From NCBI GenBank assembly GCA_963770035.1, contig CAVYON010000005.1, positions 62,001 through 126,000 on the forward strand: a stretch of 64,000 bases of DNA. Direction: 5' to 3'. Source of the stretch: Roseiarcus sp963770035 (GTDB taxonomy: Bacteria; Pseudomonadota; Alphaproteobacteria; Rhizobiales; Beijerinckiaceae). The notes under the pieces are model-generated. The model was given only the letters and a program-made list of their open reading frames with translations. It was not told the DNA's origin and searched no databases. The position numbers and the translations under genes are program-made. Of the stretch, positions 1-10,629 are shown piece after piece; the first letter of the stretch is position 1, and every line of letters begins with the position of its first letter.

Positions 1-176
1 GTCGAGGCCCTTCCACACGCCCTGGTCGTCGGGTAGGCCGAAACCCGCCAGACCGACGTTTGAGCCGCAGATGAGTTGCCCGCGCGCCTTGACCTGATCG
101 AGCGTGCCCGCGTTGCGGGAAACGCCGCGAGACAGCCGAACGCCGCACTGGCGAGGAAAACAATGAGCTGTTTCAT
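1..176 (-). pseudogene. Amino-acid ABC transporter periplasmic binding protein, AapJ-like (5' part, frameshifted)
   Basis: Only the first ~58 codons lie in the window; the gene runs off the left edge. The start at 176 is preceded by GGGAG at a good distance, and the first ~20 codons encode a typical signal peptide (MKQLIVFLASAAFGCLAAF). The mature part then reads GTLDQVKARGQLICGSNVGLAG and LPDDQGVWKGLD in a different frame, the usual N-terminus of AapJ-type general L-amino-acid binding proteins, which deliver substrate to an inner-membrane permease. The frame changes near 115-125, between signal peptide and mature domain. This could be a one-base sequencing error, since both halves look intact. 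The family call is from memory of the N-terminal pattern; the rest of the gene cannot be seen. Confidence 0.6.
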
Positions 177-312
177 GATAAACTCCCGCCTAAGCGTTGC
201 GAGCCTTGACGTCCGTTCTGGACGCACGGCGGATGCGCGCATTGTCGGAACATCGGATCGGGGACGTCAATCGACGGCAATCTGAGGTTCTCGAGGTCTT
301 TAGGCGTGGCCC

Positions 313-1074
313 ATGGAGCAACGGTTCACCTTCAACCAAGTCGCCGACCTGTACGATCAGGCGCGCGCCGGCTATCCGCAGGCTCTGTACGACGATCTGA
401 TGGTCGTCGCCAACCTGTCGGCAGGCGACGCGATTCTCGAAGTGGGTTGTGGGACCGGCAAGGCGACCGAGGATTTTGCGCGACGCGGATTGAATGTCGT
501 TGCTCTCGATCCAGGCCCCGACATGATCGCGGTCGCGCAGCGGCGCTTGGCTCCTTTGAATGGGATCCGGTTCATCCAGACGACTTTTGAGGCGTGGCCG
601 GTTCAAGCCGGCGCCTTCCGGCTCGTCGCCGCGGCTCAATCATGGCACTGGGTCGCTCCGGACATACGGTTCAAGAAGGCATGCGAGGCCCTTGCGCCCG
701 GCGGCGCGCTAGCGGTTTTCGGCAGTGCGCCAGAGGACATTCCGCGGCCCCTCCGTGAAGCACTGGAGAAAGTCGCGCCGGAGTTGACCGGGCCGCAGCC
801 CGAGCACGCCTACCGGCCGAATGGTCCCTTCGCACACGATTTCGATCGCTCCGGCCTCTTCGGACGTGTTACGCACAAGTCTTATTCGTGGTTGCGTTCG
901 TTTTCGGCCCGAAGTTATGTCGAATATCTCGCCACTGTTTCTCGCTATCGGTTGATGGACAGGAAGCTGCGCGAAAACCTGTTCGCCGCTGTAGCAAACG
1001 AGATTGAAGCGCAGGGCGGCGGCTTCGATGTCCCCGTCGAAACGCATCTCTATATCGCGCCCCGTAGGACGTAA
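313..1074 (+). CDS. Class I SAM-dependent methyltransferase
   Basis: A 253-residue cytosolic protein with the Rossmann-type methyltransferase fold. Motif I, the S-adenosylmethionine loop, is ILEVGCGTGK at residues 41-50; the acidic motif II end follows as VVALDPGPDM near 62-71, and AAQSWHWV near 106 fits motif IV of the UbiE/Methyltransf_11/25 group. Length is normal for the family. The ribosome site is weak (AGGCG upstream). The substrate cannot be told from sequence. It lies 21 bases before the HigA-like gene on the same strand, so the two may be co-transcribed, but no functional link is evident. Confidence 0.8.
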   Translation: MEQRFTFNQVADLYDQARAGYPQALYDDLMVVANLSAGDAILEVGCGTGKATEDFARRGLNVVALDPGPDMIAVAQRRLAPLNGIRFIQTTFEAWPVQAGAFRLVAAAQSWHWVAPDIRFKKACEALAPGGALAVFGSAPEDIPRPLREALEKVAPELTGPQPEHAYRPNGPFAHDFDRSGLFGRVTHKSYSWLRSFSARSYVEYLATVSRYRLMDRKLRENLFAAVANEIEAQGGGFDVPVETHLYIAPRRT

Positions 1075-1095
1075 GCACAGTCGAGAAAACACCGC

Positions 1096-1479
1096 ATGGA
1101 CATCAGGCCAATTTGTACGGACGAGGATCACCGCGCGGCGCTCGCCGAGGTCGAGGCCTGTTGGGGCGCCCCCGAAGGCTCGAACGACGCCGACAGGCTC
1201 GATGTGCTCCTGGCGCTCGTCGAGGCCTATGAAGAGAAACGATGGCCAATCGGCCGCGAAGGCGACCTCGATCCTATCGACGTCCTCAACCACGCCATCG
1301 AGGACTTCGGACGCACGCAGGCCGAACTCGCTGAACTCTTCGCATCGCGCTCGCGTGCTTCGGGGGGTCTTGCGCGGCGACGCGCCCTCACCGTCGATAT
1401 GATCCACAAGATCAGCAGCGCGTGGAAGATCCCCGCCGATCTTCTGGTCCGGCCATACCGGACTGAACGCGCCGCCTGA
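1096..1479 (+). CDS. HigA-like antitoxin / XRE-type DNA-binding protein
   Basis: A 127-residue protein resembling the COG5499 HigA group: an acidic N-terminal half (DIRPICTDEDHRAALAEVE) followed by a helix-turn-helix at roughly residues 68-118 (QAELAELFASRS ... LTVDMIHKISSAWKIPADLL). In HigBA systems the antitoxin binds the HigB mRNA interferase and represses its own operon. No HigB-sized toxin gene is visible directly upstream, where a methyltransferase sits, so this is an orphan antitoxin or a plain regulator. The last ~20 codons are repeated as a decayed copy at 3049-3111, suggesting an earlier duplication. Confidence 0.7.
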   Translation: MDIRPICTDEDHRAALAEVEACWGAPEGSNDADRLDVLLALVEAYEEKRWPIGREGDLDPIDVLNHAIEDFGRTQAELAELFASRSRASGGLARRRALTVDMIHKISSAWKIPADLLVRPYRTERAA

Positions 1480-1553
1480 TCAAAGTGAGCGGGCGCCGCC
1501 CCGGCCTGGCGAATTGCGTTGGCGGCGGCCGAGGCTCTTTCTGACAACCGAAT

Positions 1554-2120
1554 CTATCCGCTGAATGCTTGAACAAGAACGTTCAAACAAACTTCGACGT
1601 TTGCTGCCGGGATACGTTCAGATTGCACGAGCACGACCATTCCATGCAGCGCGCTCCACAGCACTTCGGCCAAAGGTTCCGGCTTTTGCCGATCTGGCCC
1701 AAGAGCGGTGACCAACTCGGCGAAGGCGGCACGGAGCGCTGTCGGCGTTTCCTCGCTGGCGAATTTGATCTTTGTCGGCGAGACGAACATCGCCTCGTAG
1801 ACAACCGGCCGCGAACGGGCAAAATCAAGATAGGCCGCGCAGACGTTGCGCAAAACGTCCGGAGCGCTAGCGACATTCGCCGTTGCCATTCTCAATCGCG
1901 CCGCAAGCTCCTCGAATCCCCTGGTGGCCACTGCGGCCATGATGTCGGCCTTGCCCTTGAAGTGGCTGTAGAGAACCGGCTGGCTGTAGTCGATGAGCGC
2001 CGCGAGCCGGCGCGTGGTGACGGCGTCCCAGCCCTCGGCTTCGGCCAGTTCGCGCGCTGCCGCCAGGATGAGTTCATAGCGCTCCGCACGCTGGCGCTCT
2101 CGGCGTTCGGCGATCGACAT
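1554..2120 (-). CDS. TetR/AcrR family transcriptional repressor
   Basis: A 188-residue protein with the TetR helix-turn-helix at residues ~33-55 (AVTTRRLAALIDYSQPVLYSHF), including the typical Y-x-H-F end, then an all-helical ligand domain containing ALHGMVVLVQ, which fits the TetR C-terminal 'WHG' type domain. It is divergent from the DUF4267 membrane gene at 2221, and the ~100-base gap holds a clear inverted repeat (2153-2188), so it probably represses that gene and itself. The ligand is unknown. Confidence 0.85.
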   Translation of the reverse strand: MSIAERRERQRAERYELILAAARELAEAEGWDAVTTRRLAALIDYSQPVLYSHFKGKADIMAAVATRGFEELAARLRMATANVASAPDVLRNVCAAYLDFARSRPVVYEAMFVSPTKIKFASEETPTALRAAFAELVTALGPDRQKPEPLAEVLWSALHGMVVLVQSERIPAANVEVCLNVLVQAFSG

Positions 2121-2152
2121 CCATAGAGCCTATCGACGCGCGATTTCGTGTC

Positions 2153-2188
2153 AACGCTAGATCCCGCTTGACGTCGAATTCTAGCGTT
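2153..2188. promoter_or_regulatory. Candidate TetR operator
   Basis: Perfect 9-base inverted repeat, AACGCTAGA at 2153-2161 and TCTAGCGTT at 2180-2188, with an 18-base spacer. A further half-site-like GCTAGTGTT follows directly. It lies midway between the divergent tetR-like and DUF4267 genes, where a TetR dimer would repress both. Binding is inferred, not shown. Confidence 0.5.
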
Positions 2189-2220
2189 GCTAGTGTTTCT
2201 ACGACTGACAGGGGTTCCCA

Positions 2221-2604
2221 ATGATCGTCATCGGATATGTGCTCTCCGGCCTGATCGCGGTCGCAATCCTATTCATCGGGTCGCGCTTTCTGTGGGACCC
2301 CGCCGCCGCGGCGCGTGACTTCGGCATCCCCAATTCTCCGTCGCCGTCGACCGGCTTTACCGGATGGCTGGCTGTGAAGGGCACGCGAGACATCGTCTCC
2401 GGCCTTTTCGTCTTCCTCATCATGGCCAATGGGTCGCCGCGCTTGCTCGGCGAATTCATGCTCGTGGCGAGCCTGATCGCATTGGGCGATGCGGCGACAG
2501 TCCTTCGATCGGGCGGAAGCCGAACCGTCGCCTTCGGCATCCATGGCCTGACGGCGCTGGTCATTATTGCAACCGGCGCGAGCCTCATCGCCGCGGCCAA
2601 TTGA
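2221..2604 (+). CDS. DUF4267 domain small membrane protein
   Basis: A 127-residue, very hydrophobic protein with about four membrane segments (residues ~4-22, ~48-68, ~75-92, ~102-124). The pattern FLWDPAAAARDFGIP ... GWLAVKGTRDIVSG is typical of DUF4267, a family of unknown function often found beside TetR regulators. Start supported by AGGGG nine bases upstream. It is followed after 12 bases by a DoxX-like gene, so the pair is probably one operon controlled by the divergent TetR protein. Confidence 0.8.
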   Translation: MIVIGYVLSGLIAVAILFIGSRFLWDPAAAARDFGIPNSPSPSTGFTGWLAVKGTRDIVSGLFVFLIMANGSPRLLGEFMLVASLIALGDAATVLRSGGSRTVAFGIHGLTALVIIATGASLIAAAN

Positions 2605-2616
2605 TAGGAGCAAAGC

Positions 2617-2964
2617 GTGACAATCCTTCAGAACTCCATGCCAAGCGCGATCGGGTGGCTGCTGGCCTTTGCGTTCGCCGGCGCCGCCTTCTTCAACGCC
2701 ATGGGGGGCCCGGCTGTGCAGGCGCAGTTTCTGCGCTGGGGTTATCCGGCGTGGTGGAACTTCATGACCGCCGCGCTCTAAATGCTGAGCGCCGCGCTCA
2801 TCGTTGTTCCCGAAACGCGAATTTGGGGATTAGCGCTCGGGGCTATGGTGTTGATCGCCGCGATCGCCACCCTCACGTGGCGTCGGGAATACATTCATTT
2901 GCCGCCGGCTGTAGCGCTCGCCGCGTTTACAGGCATCGGATTAGCGCTCGTCGTCGTGCATTGA
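2617..2964 (+). pseudogene. DoxX-like membrane protein interrupted by an in-frame stop
   Basis: A GTG start at 2617, seven bases after TAGGAG, opens a frame encoding a four-helix membrane protein of DoxX/DUF-like type (AIGWLLAFAFAGAAFFNAMGG ... PAWWNFMTAAL). A TAA at 2779-2781 interrupts it, and the same frame continues at once with MLSAALIVVPETRIWG to a stop at 2964. Both halves belong to one protein of about 115 residues. One base change in a GAA or CAA codon would create the stop, so either a point mutation or a read error explains it. It is co-directional with the DUF4267 gene. Confidence 0.6.
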
Positions 2965-3048
2965 GAAGCGCGGTGGTTACGGTGATGGGGGTGGACGGCG
3001 CTATGCTGCCCCCCGAAAGTGAGACGGCCGATTTGAGTGACAGGGCCC

Positions 3049-3111
3049 AACGCCTGGAAAATCCCAGCCGACCTCCTGGTCCGACCGTACCGCACCGAAC
3101 GCGCCGCCTGA
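3049..3111 (+). pseudogene. Remnant of a second HigA-like gene (last ~20 codons)
   Basis: The frame AAC...TGA encodes WKIPADLLVRPYRTERAA and stop, matching the C-terminus of the antitoxin that ends at 1479, with many silent third-base differences. Homology stops abruptly upstream of the tryptophan codon, and there is no start or HTH. Conserved protein with diverged codons shows this was once a translated paralogue. Confidence 0.65.
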
Positions 3112-3155
3112 CGCGAATGGCGAGGCGGTTCACCCATCGGGCGGCTGAGTATCCC

Positions 3156-3941
3156 TCAGACCTCAACTCCGTGGCGGCGGCAGGCCGCCTCGAGATAGGA
3201 GCCGGGCGGCGGCGAAACTCTGGCTTCCCGGTGCAAGACAGAATGCCAAAGGTGGACCGTTCTCGTTTCGCTCGTCAGCTGACATTCGACGGGTTCTGGG
3301 GGGCCGCATAGGAGTTTGGCCCGCCGGTGCCGGACCGGGTAAAAGACGGACCGTTCCTTGGCGCGGCTCGCGACACGATATTTTTTTGCCAGATAGGTCA
3401 GATACATCGGCCCAAATGTGCCCCAGCGGTAATTTTCTGGGCGAAGGTCGCCTTCCCTGAGCCGCCTCCATTGGAAGAGGATCGTTTTCCTCAGTCCATA
3501 GAACGGCGGTCTCCAGTTGACGTGAGGGATGTCGCAGAGATCGCGAACCATGGCGGAAGCAGACGGCAGCCGCAGAACCGCGCCGTCTATCGACGTTTCG
3601 TGTTCCCACCCGAAAACATAGTCGTCATGGAAATCGATTGGCCTTACGAAATAAAGGTCGAGATCGACCCAATAGCCCAATCCCTTTGCTTGCATGGCGT
3701 AGCGGAAAAAATCCGCGCCAAGCGCAGCCCAACCGCCGTCAAAGTACCTCGCGAGCGCTTCGTAGGGGACCACCTCGTTCGCGTCGCGGATTTCAACTCC
3801 GCTGGGAACGTTGCGGAGTCTCTCCGGAATGTACGAATATAGCGTGAAGGGGTGGCCGACGGACAGCGCCGAGACCATTGTCAGGCGTTCAACATAACCG
3901 AGCTGTTCGCCGATCCAGAGCGAATTCAATCGGTCCAGCAT
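3156..3941 (-). CDS. Glycosyltransferase of the Gb3-synthase / alpha-1,4-GlcNAc transferase type
   Basis: The core contains the DxD sugar-nucleotide/metal site in a typical setting, LGYWVDLDLYFVRPIDF, and an N-terminal LNSLWIGEQLGYVERLTMVS that starts the GT-A fold of GT32-like enzymes. These transfer sugars in surface glycan or lipid glycosylation. The start at 3941 is chosen because GGGGA precedes it at six bases and the recognisable fold begins there; the frame is open further upstream to 4124, giving up to 61 additional residues of unconvincing sequence. Acceptor and donor are unknown, and there are no neighbouring polysaccharide genes. Confidence 0.65.
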   Translation of the reverse strand: MLDRLNSLWIGEQLGYVERLTMVSALSVGHPFTLYSYIPERLRNVPSGVEIRDANEVVPYEALARYFDGGWAALGADFFRYAMQAKGLGYWVDLDLYFVRPIDFHDDYVFGWEHETSIDGAVLRLPSASAMVRDLCDIPHVNWRPPFYGLRKTILFQWRRLREGDLRPENYRWGTFGPMYLTYLAKKYRVASRAKERSVFYPVRHRRAKLLCGPPEPVECQLTSETRTVHLWHSVLHREARVSPPPGSYLEAACRRHGVEV

Positions 3942-4315
3942 TCCATTCCCCGGCACGTTTTCGGCTTCGCTTAGCACCGCCGAGGCTACGCGAACAAGGC
4001 TCGCTCCCATGCCTAACCCCATTCTCACACATGAGTGCGCGGTTGAGCGTGGTCGGCCACACAAGAGGCGCTTCCCATCATCAATCAACTCGCCTGTAGC
4101 AAGCGAGTGTAGGGAGCATCTCATTGTTTTTGTTAGAGCTTGTGGTCAGCTGCGACAAATGACCGCTGCGGGTCGTATTTGACCCGTTCGCCGAGCCGAG
4201 GGCGAGTGACCGCAACTGGGGACGGCCCGGGCCGGCGCCAAGCGGACGTTGATCGCGTCAAGACCTGCAGCGCCCTTCACCCGATCGCCCGGCCGGAGCG
4301 GGCCGGAGGCGCGCC

Positions 4316-5575
4316 ATGCCGGATGCAAGCGTGGACGCAGGCGTGCTAGCAACGGCCGAACGCAGTGTGCGGAGACCCGCCCCCCTCATGACCAAGCTCG
4401 CCGACGAAATCCGCGCGTCCCTGAAAAGCCGTACGCGGCTCGTCCATCTCGGGCGTGACAGCGGCCAGTCGCAGGGCTTCGTCAACGTGCCGCCGTTCCG
4501 CGGCTCGACCGTGCTCTATCCCGACACGGCGACGCTGAAGAACCGCGGGCAGCGCTACACCTATGGCACCCATGGCACGCCGACGACGGACGCGCTCTGC
4601 TCGGCCTGGACCGACATATCCGGCGCGGCGGGGACGGAGCTCGTCCCGTCCGGCCTTGCGGCCATCGTCGTCGCGCTGATGACGGCCGTGTCAGCCGGCG
4701 ACCATCTGCTGATCACCAACTCGGCCTATGGCCCCGCGCGCGCCTTCGCCAACGGAATTTTGAAGCGCATGGGGGTCGAGACGACCTTTTACGATCCTTG
4801 CCTGGGAGCGGGCGTCGATGCGCTCTTCCGGCCGAACACCAAGGCGGTGCTGACCGAGTCGCCGGGCTCGCAGAGTTTCGAGATTCAGGACGTGCCGGCG
4901 ATCGCCGAGGTCGCGCACGCCCGCGGCGCCTGCGTCCTGATGGACAACACCTGGGCGACGCCGCTGTTCTTCCCGCCGCACGCCCACGGCGTCGACATCG
5001 CGATCGAGGCCGGCACGAAATACCTGTCGGGCCATTCCGACCTTCTGCTCGGCCTTGTCTCGGCCAACGCGGAATGGTTTCCACGCGTCCGCCAAACCGC
5101 GGGCCAGATGGCGATCCCGGCCGGGCCTGAGGACGTTTTTCTGGCCCTGCGCGGCCTCAGGACTATGGAGCTGCGGCTCAGCGAGGCCGAGCGGCAGGGG
5201 CTCGCGATGGCGCGCTGGCTGAACGAGCGCCCGGAAGTGCTGCGGGTGCTGCACCCCGCCCTGCCCGACGACCCCGGCCACGCCATCTGGAAGCGCGATT
5301 TTTTGGGCTCGTCCGGCCTCTTCAGCGTCATCCTCAAGCCCGTCTCGGAGGCGACGGTCGCGGCCTTCCTCGACGGGCTGCTACTCTTCGGCCTCGGCTA
5401 TTCCTGGGGCGGCTATGAGAGCCTCGTCATCCCGTTCGACTGCTCGACCTATCGCTCCGCGACGATATGGGCGCCCGGCGGCCCGGCGCTGCGCTTCTCG
5501 ATCGGCCTCGAGGACGCCGAGGATCTGAAGGCGGACCTCGAGCGCGGCTTTGCACGGTTGAAGGCGACGGCGTGA
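4316..5575 (+). CDS. metC: Cystathionine beta-lyase / Cys-Met metabolism PLP enzyme
   Basis: A 419-residue fold-type I PLP enzyme. The PLP lysine lies in EAGTKYLSGHSDLLLG near residue 237; the cofactor aspartate is in VLMDNTWATPLFF near 210; TYGTHGTPTTDAL near 84 and YSWGGYESLV near 362 are typical of MetC. It cleaves cystathionine to homocysteine, pyruvate and ammonia in methionine synthesis. GGAGG precedes the first ATG at a good distance; a second ATG at 4388 (MTKLADEIRASLK) marks where family similarity starts, so the first ~24 residues may be an extension. No methionine operon surrounds it. Confidence 0.85.
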   Translation: MPDASVDAGVLATAERSVRRPAPLMTKLADEIRASLKSRTRLVHLGRDSGQSQGFVNVPPFRGSTVLYPDTATLKNRGQRYTYGTHGTPTTDALCSAWTDISGAAGTELVPSGLAAIVVALMTAVSAGDHLLITNSAYGPARAFANGILKRMGVETTFYDPCLGAGVDALFRPNTKAVLTESPGSQSFEIQDVPAIAEVAHARGACVLMDNTWATPLFFPPHAHGVDIAIEAGTKYLSGHSDLLLGLVSANAEWFPRVRQTAGQMAIPAGPEDVFLALRGLRTMELRLSEAERQGLAMARWLNERPEVLRVLHPALPDDPGHAIWKRDFLGSSGLFSVILKPVSEATVAAFLDGLLLFGLGYSWGGYESLVIPFDCSTYRSATIWAPGGPALRFSIGLEDAEDLKADLERGFARLKATA

Positions 5576-5587
5576 ATACGCGCGCAG

Positions 5588-6550
5588 TTAGACGGCCGTC
5601 GAACGCGCCGCGCGCCTGAGCGCCTGCGGCGGTTGGCCGAAGGCGCGCACAAAGGCGCGACGCATGCGCTCGGGATCGCCGAAGCCGGTCGCGGCGGCAA
5701 TACCGTCGATGGCTGAGACGCCGTCTTCCACACGCGATCGCGCCGCCTCCACCCGTAGCCTTTCGATCGCGCGCGCCGGCGTCACGCCCGTCTCCTCGGT
5801 GAAGCGCCGAGCGAAGTTGCGCGGACTCATGCCGGCCTGGTCGGCGAGCCGCTCGACCGTCAGCGGCTCCGCCAGACGCTCCCGCGCCCAACCGATGAGC
5901 GGACCGAAGCGGCCCTCGGGCCGCTCCAGGTCGAGCAGGACGGAAAACTGCGATTGACCGCCGGGCCGGCGGCGATAGACCACAAGTTGCCGGGCCGTCT
6001 GGCAGGCGATCGGCTCGCCGAGGTCGTCGGCGATCAACGCCAGCGCGAGGTCGATTCCGGCCGTGATGCCGGCCGAGCTCCAGACCGCGCCGTCCCGCAC
6101 AAAGATGCGGTCGGGCTGCAGGCGCACCTGCGGATAGCGGCGCGCGAATTCCTTGCTGCGGCTCCAGTGGGTGGTGGCGCGCTTGCCGTCGATGATGCCC
6201 GCCTCCGCGAGGATGAAGGCGCCCGAGCAGACGCTCGCCGTGCGCCGGCAAACGCCGGCGCTCGCCCCAACGTAGGCCAGCAGCGCGGCGTCGCCGACCG
6301 CCTGGCGCGTCCCGTCGCCGCCGGCGACGATCAGCGTGTCGAGCGCCGGCGCGGCGGCGGCGGCTTCGGCCTCCATCGCGGCATGCGACGAACTTCTGAC
6401 GGCCCCGCCCCGCATCGCCAGCACCCGCAAGCGATAGGCGCCGCGGGCGTGGCGCTCCGCAATCTCGAACGCCGCGATCGGCCCGGCCGCGTCGAGCAGC
6501 TGAAAGTTGTCGAAAATGAGAAAGCCGACTTCGCGCGGCATCGGAATCAT
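5588..6550 (-). CDS. GlxA-family transcriptional regulator (DJ-1/PfpI domain plus AraC HTH)
   Basis: A 320-residue two-domain protein. Residues ~5-175 form a DJ-1/PfpI amidotransferase-like domain (VGFLIFDNFQLLDAAGP; TASVCSGAFILAEAG holding the nucleophile-elbow cysteine; GITAGIDLALALI). Residues ~215-315 are an AraC-type double HTH (LTVERLADQAGMSPRNFARRF ... IDGIAAATGFGDPERMRRAF). Such proteins activate catabolic genes in response to small metabolites. It is divergent from a stand-alone DJ-1/PfpI gene at 6634, the likely target. Confidence 0.9.
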   Translation of the reverse strand: MIPMPREVGFLIFDNFQLLDAAGPIAAFEIAERHARGAYRLRVLAMRGGAVRSSSHAAMEAEAAAAAPALDTLIVAGGDGTRQAVGDAALLAYVGASAGVCRRTASVCSGAFILAEAGIIDGKRATTHWSRSKEFARRYPQVRLQPDRIFVRDGAVWSSAGITAGIDLALALIADDLGEPIACQTARQLVVYRRRPGGQSQFSVLLDLERPEGRFGPLIGWARERLAEPLTVERLADQAGMSPRNFARRFTEETGVTPARAIERLRVEAARSRVEDGVSAIDGIAAATGFGDPERMRRAFVRAFGQPPQALRRAARSTAV

Positions 6551-6633
6551 GGCACTTTTCGAGGGAATATTGTCATTTCGGCCAGGACGCTAACGGCTCA
6601 TGCTCGCCCCGTCAAACCCATCGGAGCGCCGCA

Positions 6634-7320
6634 ATGCCCCCAAAGGACTTTCTGATCGTCGAGGCGATCTATCCCGGCATGACCCAGCTGGATTTCACCG
6701 GGCCGCACACCGTATTCTCCAGAATTCCCAACGCAAACGTTGTGGTCGCCTCGGCGGCGGGCGGACTGGTCGAATCGGATGGGGGCCTCGTCTTCGGCGG
6801 AACGCGCCGGCTGGCCGAGATCGAGCGCTGCGATCTCCTTTTCGTCCCCGGCGGCGTCGCCGTCACCGACCTCTTCGGCGACGACGACTTCATGGGCGAG
6901 TTCCGGCGGCTCGCGGACAGCGCGCGCTACCTGACCTCGGTCTGCACCGGATCACTGGTTCTCGGCGCGGCCGGCCTCCTCAAGGGCAAGCGGGCGGCGT
7001 GCCACTGGGGCTGGAGACATCTGTTGCCGTTGTTCGGCGCCATTCCCGATTCTTCGCGCGTCGCGCGGGACGGCAACGTCATCACCGGCGGCGGGGTCAC
7101 CGCGGGGATCGATTTCGCGCTCGTCGTCGCGGCCGAAATCGGCGGCGCGACGCTGGCGCAGGTCCTGCAACTCGCGCTCGAATACGCGCCCGCGCCGCCG
7201 TTCGACGCCGGGAGGCCCGAGACCGCGCCGCCGGAGATCCTCGAGATCGCCAGAGCCCGGCTGGCCATGCAGCTCTCGAGCCGGCAGGCGGCCGTGCAGG
7301 CGGCCGCGGCGCGGCTCTGA
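6634..7320 (+). CDS. DJ-1/PfpI family protein, isonitrile hydratase-like
   Basis: A 228-residue single-domain protein. The nucleophile cysteine lies in LTSVCTGSLVLGAAGLL near residue 105, and the N-terminal DFTGPHTVFSRIPN and C-terminal GGGVTAGIDFALVVAAE motifs match the isonitrile hydratase (InhA) subgroup, which hydrates isonitriles to N-formamides. The substrate assignment is a family-level guess. It is transcribed away from the GlxA-type regulator and followed by a nucleoside hydrolase after ~50 bases. Confidence 0.8.
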   Translation: MPPKDFLIVEAIYPGMTQLDFTGPHTVFSRIPNANVVVASAAGGLVESDGGLVFGGTRRLAEIERCDLLFVPGGVAVTDLFGDDDFMGEFRRLADSARYLTSVCTGSLVLGAAGLLKGKRAACHWGWRHLLPLFGAIPDSSRVARDGNVITGGGVTAGIDFALVVAAEIGGATLAQVLQLALEYAPAPPFDAGRPETAPPEILEIARARLAMQLSSRQAAVQAAAARL

Positions 7321-7370
7321 TCGACTCGAAGGTTGAAGCGCGCGCTGGATTCAGACAGCATCCGGGATTC

Positions 7371-8337
7371 ATGCGCGACTTCCTCATCGACACCGACACC
7401 GCCTCCGACGACGCCGTCGCGATCATCATGGCGCTCTCGGCGCCCGACGTGCGGGTGCTCGGGCTGACGACCGTCGCCGGCAATGTCGCGCTCGATCAGG
7501 CGACCCGCAACGCCCTCTTCACCGCGGAAATCTGCGGGTCGAACGCGCCTGTCTATCGAGGCGCCGAGGCGCCGTTGGTGCGATCGCTGCGCGACGCGCA
7601 CTGGTTTCATGGCGCCGACGGGCTCGGCGACCATGGCTTTCCGGCCCCGAAGCGCGCGGCCGAGAGCCGAGCACGCGGTCGAGGCCATCTTGCGCCATTC
7701 CCGCGAGACGCCCGGCCTGACGCTGGTGACGCTCGGGCCGCTGACCAATATCGCCCTCGCCCTCGCCCGCGACCCTACGCTCGCTGGCCGCGTCGGCCGA
7801 TGCGTGGTGATGGGCGGGGCGCCGTGCTGCGAGGGCAACGTCACGCCGGCGGCCGAATACAATATCTGGGTCGATCCCGAAGCGGCGCGCGCCGTGTTCC
7901 GCTCCAGATTGCCGATCGAGATGGTCGGCTGGCACGTTTCGCGCGGGGCGTCCGTGCTGACCGACGCCGAGGTCGCCGCGATCGAGACGCTCGGCACGGC
8001 GAAGGCGCGCTTTGCGGTGCGATCGAACAGCCGCGCTCGCGAGGCCTATCATGTTCAGACGGGAGAGACGGGACTGTCGCTCGCCGACCCGACCGCGATG
8101 GCGGTCGCGCTCGACCGATCGGTAGGCTTGACGTGGTCTCGCCATCGCGTGGCGATCGAGACGCAGAGCGAGCTGACCCGCGGCATGACGGTGGTCGACC
8201 GGCTCGGCGTCAATTCCGACCCGATCAACGCCGACGTCTGGGGCGCCGCGGCCGGCGAGAGCCACGGCGTCGATGTTCTGTGGACCTTCGACTCGGCAAA
8301 GTTCAAGGCTATGCTGAACTCCGCGCTCGGGTTGTAG
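7371..8337 (+). pseudogene. Inosine/uridine-preferring nucleoside hydrolase (single frameshift)
   Basis: The start frame gives DFLIDTDTASDDAVAIIMAL, the calcium-binding DxDxxxDD site of nucleoside N-ribohydrolases, and runs to PKRAAE near 7660. The family sequence continues one frame over with EHAVEAILRHSRETPGLTL, LVTLGPLTNIALAL and EYNIWVDPEAARAVF to the stop at 8337. One extra base near 7660-7670 explains the break. The corrected protein of ~320 residues has normal length and all recognisable motifs, so the enzyme is probably functional in the organism. It would split ribonucleosides into base and ribose. Confidence 0.75.
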
Positions 8338-8358
8338 GCGCACAACGAGGAGTGGAGG

Positions 8359-10372
<2,014 letters not shown>

Positions 10373-10629
10373 CCCCTCGCCTGGCTGCAAAGCCGAAGAT
10401 TGGAGCGTTCACAGATCGCCTTCTCCGTTGAAAAGGCTCGGAAAACGGGCATTCGGCAGGCGGGTCAAGAAAAACCATGTCGTTCCGTCTTAGGTCGCGG
10501 TCGTATGCACGCGCCGCATCGTACGACGGCAGCGCATTAGCCGTTGGCAGTTGCGAAAATGTTTTTTGGTTTACAGCGAGACACAAGCAATTTTGAAGGG
10601 TATAACAACCTCCCAGCAGGAGGCTCGCG

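Noticed and set aside
1096..1479. Complete HigBA toxin-antitoxin pair
   Set aside because: No toxin gene of the expected ~90-110 codons lies on either side of the antitoxin-like gene; upstream is a methyltransferase and downstream a TetR gene on the other strand.
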